From: Paracoccaceae bacterium
Lineage (GTDB): Bacteria; Pseudomonadota; Alphaproteobacteria; Rhodobacterales; Rhodobacteraceae
Direction: 5' to 3'
Assembly (NCBI GenBank): GCA_016764835.1
Contig: JAESRD010000295.1
Coordinates: forward strand, 1 to 5,430
DNA: 5,430 nt
Under the pieces are notes generated by a model that had not been told where the DNA came from, did no database searches, and saw nothing but the letters and a program-made list of their open reading frames with translations. Made by a program: the position numbers and the translations under genes. Shown here piece by piece: positions 1 to 5,430 of this stretch; the stretch's first letter is position 1, and each line of letters begins with the position of its first letter.

Positions 1-826
1 GCCGCTCAATCACTGCGTCATCCCATGTTGCCCCGCTATCATCGCTCCAACTAAGCGTGATCCGCAGACCTTCGCCAACCTGTTCGGTGTAGCCAATCAA
101 AATGCGGCCATTGCTCAATACAGTTATTGTCGGGTGAACCGAACGGGCCGAATATTCGAGATGATCAAGAAGAAAAACGTCTTCCTCAGCCCATGATCCC
201 GTCTCAAGATCGTAGCTCATCGTCGCATAGGCCACGTATTCATCATCGGTTACAAAGGTCATAACCAGATCATCAGTGCCTTCCAGCAGCCGGATATCTG
301 AGGTTGATGTTTTCCCAGAATCATCGATCAATTGCGAGATTGACCAGCTGTCACCGTCGTCGGAAGTGCTAATCATCGTCAGCCCTAGGTCGGTCCCACG
401 ATTGAGTAAAACGTGAATATGCCCGTCACTGGTTTCAACAATGTGATCCTGCATCCGGCTAACGATCATCCAGCCAGCGCCATACCCTGCCGATTCTGCA
501 ACAACGGCATCAAGACTGCCGGATAGTTTATCATACAGAAACAATAAGGCGGCGAGTGTTCCAACTATCGGCCCAATTTGCTTAGTGACCGACGGGCCGT
601 CAGCCAACAGATTCGCGGTAATTTCAAGCGGCATATAGCTGTCTGACGCCCGTAGCTCATAGGCCTGAGGCAGGCTTGAGCCGAGGCCGTCAACGGCGAT
701 TGCGCGTCTGTGTCCATCGCTTTGAAAAGTATCGGCAATCTGGCGGTCAACAAACACGAAATCATCATGAGAACTCATGCTGGCCCCAATAATATCGGGC
801 AATCCGTTTTTCTTAAAAATTTTCAT
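1..826 (-). CDS. BNR/Asp-box repeat protein, sialidase-like beta-propeller (3' end beyond left edge)
   Basis: This frame is open from an ATG at 826 to the left edge (275 codons, no stop), so the C-terminus is missing. Two Asp-boxes (S/T-x-D-x-G-x-S/T-W) are visible: TSDDGDSW at residues 154-161 and SDDSGATW at 261-268. Between them SYDLETGSW (204-212) looks like a degenerate copy. The tryptophans fall at 161, 212 and 268, a spacing of 51-56 residues that fits one propeller blade each. Asp-boxes are structural turns found in sialidases, other glycosidases and non-enzymatic propellers, so they do not prove an enzyme. The first 110 residues, including a hydrophobic stretch near 86-98, match no family I recognise. 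No signal peptide is seen. An in-frame TAA at 857-859 limits upstream extension. The ATG at 826 has only a poor Shine-Dalgarno; the ATG at 778 (Met17), preceded by TTGGGG, is an alternative start. The gene is separated from the operon to its right by a terminator. Confidence 0.8.
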   Translation of the reverse strand, partial: MKIFKKNGLPDIIGASMSSHDDFVFVDRQIADTFQSDGHRRAIAVDGLGSSLPQAYELRASDSYMPLEITANLLADGPSVTKQIGPIVGTLAALLFLYDKLSGSLDAVVAESAGYGAGWMIVSRMQDHIVETSDGHIHVLLNRGTDLGLTMISTSDDGDSWSISQLIDDSGKTSTSDIRLLEGTDDLVMTFVTDDEYVAYATMSYDLETGSWAEEDVFLLDHLEYSARSVHPTITVLSNGRILIGYTEQVGEGLRITLSWSDDSGATWDDAVIER

Positions 827-869
827 ATTGGCACCGCGATGGAAAAGTTGACCGTCTTAACGCTAGGTA

Positions 870-898
870 ACCGTACCACATAAACGGGCGCATGCCAA
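870..898 (-). promoter_or_regulatory. Possible sigma-70-type promoter for the Asp-box gene
   Basis: Read on the minus strand, TTGGCA (898-893) matches the -35 consensus at five of six positions. It is followed after 17 nt by TACGGT (875-870), which keeps the most conserved T, A and final T of a -10 box. Transcription would begin near 863 and leave a leader of about 37 nt before the ATG at 826. The -35 overlaps the U-tract of the terminator. The -10 is weak, so this is a candidate only. Confidence 0.3.
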
Positions 899-924
899 AA
901 AAGACCGCCAATAAAGGCGGCCTT
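897..924 (-). terminator. Rho-independent terminator of the carrier-protein operon
   Basis: In the minus-strand transcript AAGGCCGCC (924-916) pairs with GGCGGUCUU (909-901) through nine base pairs, one a G-U wobble, around the six-base loop UUUAUU. The 3' arm runs straight into a U-tract (902-897 is all U). On the opposite strand the wobble becomes an A/C mismatch and there is no U-tract, so the terminator works for leftward transcription only. It lies 39 nt past the stop of the carrier-protein gene and marks the operon end. Confidence 0.9.
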
Positions 925-934
925 GTCGCTTCAA

Positions 935-950
935 TGTGGGCGCACCCACA
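935..950 (-). other. Perfect 6-bp hairpin between the carrier-protein stop and the terminator
   Basis: TGTGGG (935-940) and CCCACA (945-950) are exact reverse complements around a four-base loop, 12 nt after the carrier-protein stop codon. No U-tract follows in the direction of transcription, so it is unlikely to terminate by itself. It could be a 3' stem slowing exonuclease decay, or chance. Confidence 0.5.
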
Positions 951-962
951 GTAGCTCAGGTG

Positions 963-1256
963 TTAGGCGGCGACAGCGGCGCTCAGCAAGAAGTCTGTCA
1001 CAGTGTCGACCGAGACGTCATCAACGTATGAGCCGTCATTGATAAACAGCTTCTCAAACGGCAGCCCCTTGCGGCCAAGCTTCTCTTCGATCGCCACGCA
1101 AAATTGCACGACATCGATCGATTCAAAAGCCAGCTCGCCAATCAAAGTTGTCTTGCCCGTAATCTCTTCTTCAAGGTCGAGATCCCAGTCCAAAATCGTG
1201 TCTTTCACCACTTCAATAACCGTGGCGCGCATCGTTTCTGTGCTAACGTTGCTCAT
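963..1256 (-). CDS. Stand-alone acyl/peptidyl carrier protein (phosphopantetheine-binding)
   Basis: At 97 residues it is slightly longer than a typical fatty-acid ACP (about 78). The prosthetic-group motif is LAFESIDVVQF at 42-52, with Ser46 the expected attachment site for 4'-phosphopantetheine at the start of helix 2. The usual Asp-Ser-Leu is Glu-Ser-Ile here. The remainder is acidic and helical, as in carrier proteins: helix 1 around 8-31, then VAIEEKLGRKGLPF at 54-67 and VSVDTVTDFL at 81-90. It would shuttle an acyl or aminoacyl chain as a thioester between enzymes in the cytosol. The divergent motif and neighbouring tailoring genes suggest a dedicated secondary-pathway carrier rather than housekeeping AcpP; no fab genes are visible. 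AAGGA lies 6 nt before the ATG. It is the last gene of the operon, 66 nt after the methyltransferase stop. The carried substrate cannot be told from the sequence. Confidence 0.9.
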   Translation of the reverse strand: MSNVSTETMRATVIEVVKDTILDWDLDLEEEITGKTTLIGELAFESIDVVQFCVAIEEKLGRKGLPFEKLFINDGSYVDDVSVDTVTDFLLSAAVAA

Positions 1257-1285
1257 AAAAAATCCTTCACTTTTCTGCTCTAAGC

Positions 1286-1303
1286 ACCAGCTTTTTGGCC
1301 GGT
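1286..1303 (-). other. Small hairpin in the leader before the carrier-protein gene
   Basis: In the minus-strand transcript ACCGGC (1303-1298) can pair with GCUGGU (1291-1286), six pairs with one G-U, around the loop CAAAAA. It stands between the methyltransferase stop and the carrier-protein ribosome binding site (AAGGA, 1267-1263). No U-tract follows. It might mark an mRNA processing or stability site that changes carrier-protein output relative to the upstream genes; that role is inference. Confidence 0.3.
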
Positions 1304-1322
1304 CCCGTTTCCTGTAGCGGCC

Positions 1323-2213
1323 CTATTTGAGAACCGCAATAATTTCCAACCAGTTGCGTGGCACCTCTTCTATATCGAGGTTTTTAAACGCGTTTCCAAT
1401 GCCGGTATGTAGGCACTGACTGGCAATATCGACCGGATAGCCACTCATCAAAACTTCGGCAAGCCCGCCATAGCTGCAAATGGCCTGCATCGCTTCGGTC
1501 GAGATCGGCATCACCCGGTCTCCTGAGCTTTTGACGCTAAAACCAGCGGCGTTTACGGCTTCTCCCCATTCCTTTGCATTCAACCAATCGGTCTGAAACG
1601 CCCGACCGACAGTGCCGCGTATGCGCGGTATCGGGCGCTCACCGGCGGCACGGCGTTCCGCATTCATCTTTGTCATCACCAAAACGGCTTCTTTAAGGCA
1701 TTCGGTGAAAACCGGCTCGGTTCCTTCAATAAAGGTGCCTGCATAGAACACAGAGTTAAACACAAGCTGACCACCGGGCCGTAAAACCCGCGCGACTTCG
1801 TTCAAAAACGCCGGAAGATCGGGCATCATGTGAATCGCATTGCCAATGGTGACGAGGTCAATCTCGTTATCAGCAAAGGGCAGCTCCATGGCGCTGGCGA
1901 CGTTGAGATGCACACCACCCTTGCCGGTACCGGCAGCGGCGCGCCACGCGTCAAGACTGTCAAACGCATTTACATTGGCCTCACCATGCATCCGCCCAGC
2001 AATCTCGATCTGGATCGGGTCAAGGTCGATGCCTGCAATCACGAGGCCGGGGTCGCGCGCCAACAGTTGGCGCGACAACAGCCCGGTGCCGCAGGCAAGG
2101 TCGGCCACGCGGGTCACGTCTGTCAGGTCGATCTCGCCGATTAGCGCCGCATTGGCTGCAATATAGCCGGGGTCGTCCGCATAGGTCTCATAGGTGGTGT
2201 CCACACTGCTCAT
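1323..2213 (-). CDS. Class I SAM-dependent methyltransferase
   Basis: This 296-residue protein has the usual motifs of the UbiE/Methyltransf_11-like fold in order: the glycine-rich SAM loop VADLACGTG (36-44), acidic end of strand 2 in GIDLD (61-65), ASAMELPFADNEIDLV (106-121) for the adenine and strand 4 region, and VARVLRPGGQLVFNSVF (140-156) for strand 5. A longer than usual C-terminal part (157-296) probably forms the substrate lid; it gives no clue whether C, O or N is methylated. The start at 2213 is preferred: AAGGA is 9 nt and GAGG 3 nt upstream. A longer start at 2252 would add 13 residues (MRRRDINKKGLRQ), overlap the upstream gene and translate the ribosome binding site itself. It sits 19 nt after the hydrolase gene and before the carrier-protein gene, so a carrier-bound acyl chain or the released product is a plausible substrate. 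Cytosolic, with no signal peptide. Confidence 0.88.
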   Translation of the reverse strand: MSSVDTTYETYADDPGYIAANAALIGEIDLTDVTRVADLACGTGLLSRQLLARDPGLVIAGIDLDPIQIEIAGRMHGEANVNAFDSLDAWRAAAGTGKGGVHLNVASAMELPFADNEIDLVTIGNAIHMMPDLPAFLNEVARVLRPGGQLVFNSVFYAGTFIEGTEPVFTECLKEAVLVMTKMNAERRAAGERPIPRIRGTVGRAFQTDWLNAKEWGEAVNAAGFSVKSSGDRVMPISTEAMQAICSYGGLAEVLMSGYPVDIASQCLHTGIGNAFKNLDIEEVPRNWLEIIAVLK

Positions 2214-2216
2214 CTG

Positions 2217-2227
2217 CCTCAATCCTT
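2217..2227 (-). promoter_or_regulatory. Ribosome binding site fixing the methyltransferase start at 2213
   Basis: On the minus strand AAGGATTGAGG is followed by CAG and the ATG. AAGGA is 9 nt and GAGG 3 nt from the start. The site lies inside the longer alternative frame from 2252, which argues against that start. Confidence 0.7.
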
Positions 2228-2232
2228 TTTTG

Positions 2233-3123
2233 TTAATGTCGCGCCGTCGCAAAAGTTTGGCGGTCTATATGATAAATTACAAAACGTGCAATTAATTCTT
2301 CCAAGCTGCCCTTCAGCTTTGCGCCGGGGGCGCGGTCTAGCAGTTTGTGGCCTGCGCCGCGCAGCACCACACGCCAAAGATCAGCGCCGTTGGCCCCGCC
2401 ATCCCAAGCAAATATCTCAACTCCAAATGACGAAAGTGTGGCATTGCGCCGTTTTGGTGGGCCGCTGCATTTATTTCGCTTAAGCCAAAAATCAATCACC
2501 GCATCGGCGCTGAGCAGCTCGCCAGCTATGCCGAGATGCGGCGCAAGCGCCACTTGGCCACCATCCCACGGGATAAACCTGTCATTGGTTGCCTGAACGA
2601 TCATTGCCGGCACCGGCGGGCCGGGCTTGGCATTATTGGCAAAGGCCACAGGCATGGCCGAGGCCACACCTACAACCGCGCCAAGCGGCAGCTCACAGGC
2701 CAAGCGGTAGGCAAACATGCCGCCGTTTGAGCCGCCGACAATCGCCGTTGGCATATGGACGTTGCCGTTCTTTTTGGCCTGAACCTGCATCATGCTGCGC
2801 ACCAGCGAGAGGTCAGCCTCCCAGCCTTTTTCCAACGGCGGGCGGCCGTCTGCCCAATGTGAAAGCGCCTGTGGAAAGGCGATATTATGCCCCAGCTCAT
2901 GAGACGCCTCAGCCAAGCCACTACGTTGGGCAAACCGTTTCGCGTCACCACTGCCGCCATGTAGGCCAAGGATCAGCGAGCGCGCAGATTTAAGCAGCGG
3001 CACCCGGCTGGACAGGCTAAACTGCCGCTGCCCAAACGGGGTATTGACGCTAAGCGCGGCTCCGCGTTTCCTGCCGCTGCTGGCCAATGACCTTGGGCTT
3101 GGTTGGGGCAGGCCGGGCTGCAT
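2233..3123 (-). CDS. Alpha/beta-hydrolase, PHB-depolymerase/LpqC-like esterase without signal peptide
   Basis: The 296-residue protein shows an alpha/beta-hydrolase core. LILGLHGGSGDA (50-61) holds the HGG oxyanion-hole motif. VGGSNGGMFAYRLACELP (129-146) is the nucleophile elbow with Ser132. QATNDRFIPWDGG (177-189) is the acid region with Asp181, and GAGHKLLD (256-263) carries His259. The order and local sequence resemble the esterase_phb/LpqC group, which includes PHB depolymerases and feruloyl esterases. Many relatives are secreted; here the N-terminus (MQPGLPQPSPRSLASS) is proline- and arginine-rich without a hydrophobic segment, so a cytosolic protein is likely. In this operon it could release a product from the carrier protein or trim an ester; the substrate is unknown. 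The start at 3123 is chosen because it overlaps the preceding stop as TAATG, with AAGGA 9 nt and GAGGG 3 nt upstream. A start at 3150 would add nine residues lying within the upstream gene. Confidence 0.83.
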   Translation of the reverse strand: MQPGLPQPSPRSLASSGRKRGAALSVNTPFGQRQFSLSSRVPLLKSARSLILGLHGGSGDAKRFAQRSGLAEASHELGHNIAFPQALSHWADGRPPLEKGWEADLSLVRSMMQVQAKKNGNVHMPTAIVGGSNGGMFAYRLACELPLGAVVGVASAMPVAFANNAKPGPPVPAMIVQATNDRFIPWDGGQVALAPHLGIAGELLSADAVIDFWLKRNKCSGPPKRRNATLSSFGVEIFAWDGGANGADLWRVVLRGAGHKLLDRAPGAKLKGSLEELIARFVIYHIDRQTFATARH

Positions 3124-3137
3124 TAGCCCTCGTCCTT
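3121..3137 (-). promoter_or_regulatory. Translational-coupling junction (TAATG) with ribosome binding site
   Basis: The stop TAA (3125-3123) of the propeller gene and the ATG (3123-3121) of the hydrolase gene share one base. AAGGACGAGGG (3137-3127) lies inside the end of the propeller gene at Shine-Dalgarno distance. Such junctions usually couple translation, tying output of the two proteins together. Confidence 0.75.
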
Positions 3138-4634
3138 TTCGCCAAGCCAAACTTCAAGCCCGCCGCGGGGGTTGTCTGCATATTTCCAGCCGCCTTCGCC
3201 ATCTTCAACAGCGACACGCGGGCCAAACACATTGGCCGTGCCAACGAACATGCCCTTTGGCGTGGAGAGCAAGTTGCGAATCCCCCAATTATAGGGGTTT
3301 TCAAAACCGCGCCGTGTTACCGGCATCCAGTTTTCGCCATCCGCCGTGCGCCACAGCTCGCTGCCGCCCTCGGCCTCAATAATCCGCTCTGGCCCTACGG
3401 TTTCTAACAGGCCGCGCACCTTGGCGGGCGCGTCGTTAAACTTGGCCCAGCGCAGCATGATAGACCAGTCATAGCTACCGCAATACAGCCAGCCATCATG
3501 CACGCCCATGGCCCACATATAGCCGCAAAAGAAGTTGCCAAATCCGGCCTTTAGCCCGCTCAGCGGGTCGCGTCCGTCATCGTCGCGGTCACCGACAATT
3601 ACATCCCATGTATCATCAGCGTTCACCCGGATAACTTCGGCAGCAGCCGGGCCAATCCCGTTGACCCTGTCATTGCCGCCGCCCTGAATACCCGTGCCCG
3701 CGTAAAGCGCGCCGTTAAAGCCGTGCATACAAGCAACCGCTTGGTTGAGCGGCCCGCGGCCTGCGCCCTTTTCAACCACCTTGCGCCAGTGGTAAATCTC
3801 CGGGTCGTCCTGCGACGGTGAACCATCGGTCGCCCAGATCTGCAGCCCTTCAAGATTAAGCGTGCCCGCATAAAGCTGGTCATTGGCCACGGCGAGGCTG
3901 AAAATCCCGTCATTGCCCTTGTCGCCAAAACCCGGCTCGTTAATCACCTTCCACTCACAGCCCGGCGTTGCATCACCGGCAAAAATCAGCGGCCGTCCGG
4001 CAGAGTTCTGCTGCGCGCCATCTGTGCCTTTGCGCGCTGTGGGCGCAAAGTGCAGCCGGCCCTTAAACGGGGTCAGGCTGCGGGTTGTTGAAAACGGTGG
4101 GTCAACCACGCCGTATTCGGTGATCGGCTCAAAGTTTTGGCCGTCAGTGGTCTTTAGGATCAGCCCGCCATGCGCGCGCCCCGGTGCCCATGTTGAGATA
4201 AACAAAGCAGGTTTATCGTCACCCGGCGCCTGAAAAATAGCCATTGAGCGATAGCCGATCTCACGCGGGGCCGGGCGGCCATCAATGCCCTCGATCATTG
4301 GCGCACGAAACACCATTTCCCAGGAGCCGTCCGCCGGATCATAGCACCAGATTTGCGGGCGACGGTCGAGCTTATACAGCCCGTCCATCGTGTCTGGGCA
4401 GTCCACCGGCCAAATCTCTAGCGGAATACCGGCATAGGATGATTGGAACCGCAGCATACACATATTGGAGCGCGTCGTGCCCATATAGATTTTGTCGTTA
4501 AACCACGCCATGGAATGGGCATAGTTATTATGCCCATCGCCCAGCCCGGCCTCACCAATACGGGTGAAATCACGGCGCGAAAGACCGGGATTCGGGGCCG
4601 GATCGGGAAATTGTACTGGCTTCTGCTCAGTCAT
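3123..4634 (-). CDS. Unrecognised 503-residue protein, predicted seven-bladed beta-propeller
   Basis: I do not recognise a named family. The sequence is a diverged repeat of a strand of the type [LIM]Y-[AMC]-G-[TS] followed by a strand ending in [IL]W or a D-G-x-x-W/F turn. Seven units can be laid out by eye: about 40-108 (DKIYMGT, IWCYDPADGSW), 128-174 (ALFISTWAP, TTDGQNF), 184-231 (RLHFAPTA), 243-287 (DQLYAGTLN, LQIWATDG), 298-347 (GALYAGTG, ADDTWDVI), 372-440 (GWLYCGSYD, ELWRTADGENW) and 451-497 (GMFVGTANVF, LEVWLGE). That matches kelch- or BNR-like propellers, which bind ligands or proteins and sometimes act as enzymes. An acidic loop DRDDDGRD (349-356) resembles a calcium-binding DxDxDG turn. 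There is no signal peptide, membrane segment or carboxy-terminal anchor, so it is probably cytosolic. The start is firm: GAGG lies 4 nt upstream and an in-frame TGA sits at 4643-4641. It follows the SDR gene by 68 nt and overlaps the hydrolase gene by one base. A role as a scaffold, ligand binder or unusual lyase/isomerase is open. Confidence 0.85.
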   Translation of the reverse strand: MTEQKPVQFPDPAPNPGLSRRDFTRIGEAGLGDGHNNYAHSMAWFNDKIYMGTTRSNMCMLRFQSSYAGIPLEIWPVDCPDTMDGLYKLDRRPQIWCYDPADGSWEMVFRAPMIEGIDGRPAPREIGYRSMAIFQAPGDDKPALFISTWAPGRAHGGLILKTTDGQNFEPITEYGVVDPPFSTTRSLTPFKGRLHFAPTARKGTDGAQQNSAGRPLIFAGDATPGCEWKVINEPGFGDKGNDGIFSLAVANDQLYAGTLNLEGLQIWATDGSPSQDDPEIYHWRKVVEKGAGRGPLNQAVACMHGFNGALYAGTGIQGGGNDRVNGIGPAAAEVIRVNADDTWDVIVGDRDDDGRDPLSGLKAGFGNFFCGYMWAMGVHDGWLYCGSYDWSIMLRWAKFNDAPAKVRGLLETVGPERIIEAEGGSELWRTADGENWMPVTRRGFENPYNWGIRNLLSTPKGMFVGTANVFGPRVAVEDGEGGWKYADNPRGGLEVWLGEKDEG

Positions 4635-4638
4635 ATTG

Positions 4639-4642
4639 CCTC
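4639..4642 (-). promoter_or_regulatory. Ribosome binding site of the propeller gene
   Basis: GAGG is followed by CAAT and the ATG at 4634. The 68-nt gap to the SDR stop shows no convincing terminator and no clear promoter, so the propeller gene is most simply read from the transcript that carries the SDR gene. Confidence 0.6.
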
Positions 4643-4702
4643 ACTAAATAATGCGCAGTTTTCAACAATCCACAGCCTTCAATAGCCCAAAGTCTGAGAT
4701 GA

Positions 4703-5430
4703 TCAGCTGCGCTTACTTTTACGTCTGCGCACAGGTATCGGAGCAATCACAGAATTAAGCAAATAGGCATCACGAGGCAGTGACAGCAGATAGCAAATGA
4801 ACTGCGCCACATGTTCAGGTGTCAGCATCAGCCGGGGCTTGAGCGCCGCCGTGCCTGACTGGTCCCATAGCCCGGTATCAACCGCATCTGGCAGCACGGT
4901 TTGCACCCGCACGCCTTCGCGCTGCACCTCTTCGGCCAGCGATTCTGACAGGCCGATAATGCCAAACTTGGACGCCGAATAGGCTGCGTCAAACGCCCGG
5001 CCCTGACGGCCCGATACGCTGGAGATATTGATGATATCGCCGCGCTTTTGCGACAGCATGGCCCCGAGCACCGCCCGGTTGGCAAGAAACGTGCCGGTCA
5101 GGTTGATATCAATCACCTTGCGCCATTCGTCAAAGCTGGTCTTGGCCAGTGGTTTGAGCTGGCCGCCAACGCGCAAAATGCCCGCCGCAGCGATCAGCGC
5201 ATCAATCCGGCCAAAGCGCTCAACGGTGGCCTCAGCCATCTTGGCCATGTCGGTCTCAGAGGTGATGTCGAGCGTCATTGTTAGGGTGTTCTCAGCGCCC
5301 AGCTCATCGGCCAATGCGGCCAGCGGCGCGGCGGCCAGATCAACCAAAACCAGCTTAGCGCCCTTGGCGGCAAGCGCGCGCGCCGCGCCAGCGCCAATGC
5401 CGCCTGCGGCACCGGTAATGATGATAGCGC
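4703..5430 (-). CDS. Classical short-chain dehydrogenase/reductase (5' end beyond right edge)
   Basis: The frame stays open to the right edge; 241 residues are visible and, by comparison with FabG-type proteins, fewer than about ten are missing. Numbering from the first visible full codon: nucleotide-binding TGAAGGIG (5-12), Asp30 at the end of strand 2 (KLVLVDL), which usually means NAD(H) rather than NADP(H), and LDITSETD (53-60) near the adenine. The catalytic tetrad is complete: Asn109 (DINLTGTF), Ser137 (NISSVSG), Tyr150 and Lys154 (YSASK). The common NNAG motif is AAAG (80-83), and the usual PG after strand 6 is PD (VLPDAVDTG). The tail PVRRRKSKRS is strongly basic. It would oxidise or reduce a hydroxyl/carbonyl in the cytosol, for example a 3-oxoacyl group on the carrier protein encoded downstream; the substrate is inferred from context only. 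A TTG at 5347 lies beyond the cofactor motif and is not the real start. Confidence 0.93.
   Translation of the reverse strand, partial: AIIITGAAGGIGAGAARALAAKGAKLVLVDLAAAPLAALADELGAENTLTMTLDITSETDMAKMAEATVERFGRIDALIAAAGILRVGGQLKPLAKTSFDEWRKVIDINLTGTFLANRAVLGAMLSQKRGDIINISSVSGRQGRAFDAAYSASKFGIIGLSESLAEEVQREGVRVQTVLPDAVDTGLWDQSGTAALKPRLMLTPEHVAQFICYLLSLPRDAYLLNSVIAPIPVRRRKSKRS

Noticed and set aside
2214..2252. Longer methyltransferase start at 2252
   Set aside because: It would overlap the hydrolase gene and translate the ribosome binding site at 2217-2227; the start at 2213 has good spacing.
2589..2993. Plus-strand open frame of 134 codons, and other plus-strand frames across 1003-5284
   Set aside because: They lie opposite genes with clear domain motifs, are low-complexity in Arg, Pro, Ala and Ser, show no domain, and fit antisense shadows of G+C-rich coding sequence.
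3124..3150. Longer hydrolase start at 3150
   Set aside because: The added residues lie wholly in the end of the propeller gene, while the start at 3123 forms a TAATG junction with a good ribosome binding site.
4554..4580. SRRDF at residues 19-23 of the propeller protein, resembling a twin-arginine export motif
   Set aside because: The following residues (TRIGEAGLGDGHNN) are polar, with no hydrophobic core or cleavage site, and they align with the strand leading into the first propeller blade.
4635..4702. Promoter or terminator in the gap between the SDR and propeller genes
   Set aside because: No stem followed by a U-tract and no well-spaced -35/-10 pair was found; the AT-rich stretch is explained as ordinary intergenic sequence.
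5345..5347. TTG as the SDR start codon
   Set aside because: The same frame continues upstream and encodes the TGxxxGxG cofactor motif, so the true start lies beyond the window.

Overview
The window reads almost entirely on the minus strand. It holds the 3' part of one compact operon, an intrinsic terminator, and the first 275 codons of a separate gene that runs off the left edge. I judge it bacterial from the gene density, overlapping or closely spaced genes, purine-rich ribosome binding sites and a typical rho-independent terminator. The moderately high G+C and protein style fit a proteobacterium, perhaps a marine alphaproteobacterium, but no marker gene is present and this is only an impression.

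In transcription order (right to left) the operon contains: (1) a classical short-chain dehydrogenase/reductase (SDR) missing only its extreme N-terminus at the right edge; (2) a 503-residue protein of unrecognised family that reads as a seven-bladed beta-propeller; (3) an alpha/beta-hydrolase like PHB depolymerases and LpqC-type esterases, with an intact Ser-Asp-His triad but no signal peptide; (4) a class I SAM-dependent methyltransferase; (5) a stand-alone acyl/peptidyl carrier protein with a phosphopantetheine serine. Genes 2 and 3 share the A of TAATG, 3 and 4 are 19 nt apart, and 4 and 5 are 109 nt apart as coding regions without... more precisely 66 nt from the methyltransferase stop to the carrier-protein start. 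A 9-bp stem with a U-tract ends the operon at 897-924. A carrier protein with a reductase, a methyltransferase and a hydrolase suggests the tail of a pathway building and tailoring a carrier-bound acyl or polyketide-like molecule. The chain-building enzymes (ketosynthase, ligase) are not in view and would have to lie beyond the right edge or elsewhere.

To the left, positions 1-826 encode a different beta-propeller-like protein with two clear Asp-boxes (BNR/sialidase type) and a degenerate third between them. It appears to have its own weak promoter overlapping the terminator region. It need not belong to the same pathway.

No tRNA, rRNA, CRISPR array, insertion sequence or long repeat was seen. 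The plus strand shows only shadow reading frames. The most unusual object is the 503-residue propeller inside a carrier-protein operon.
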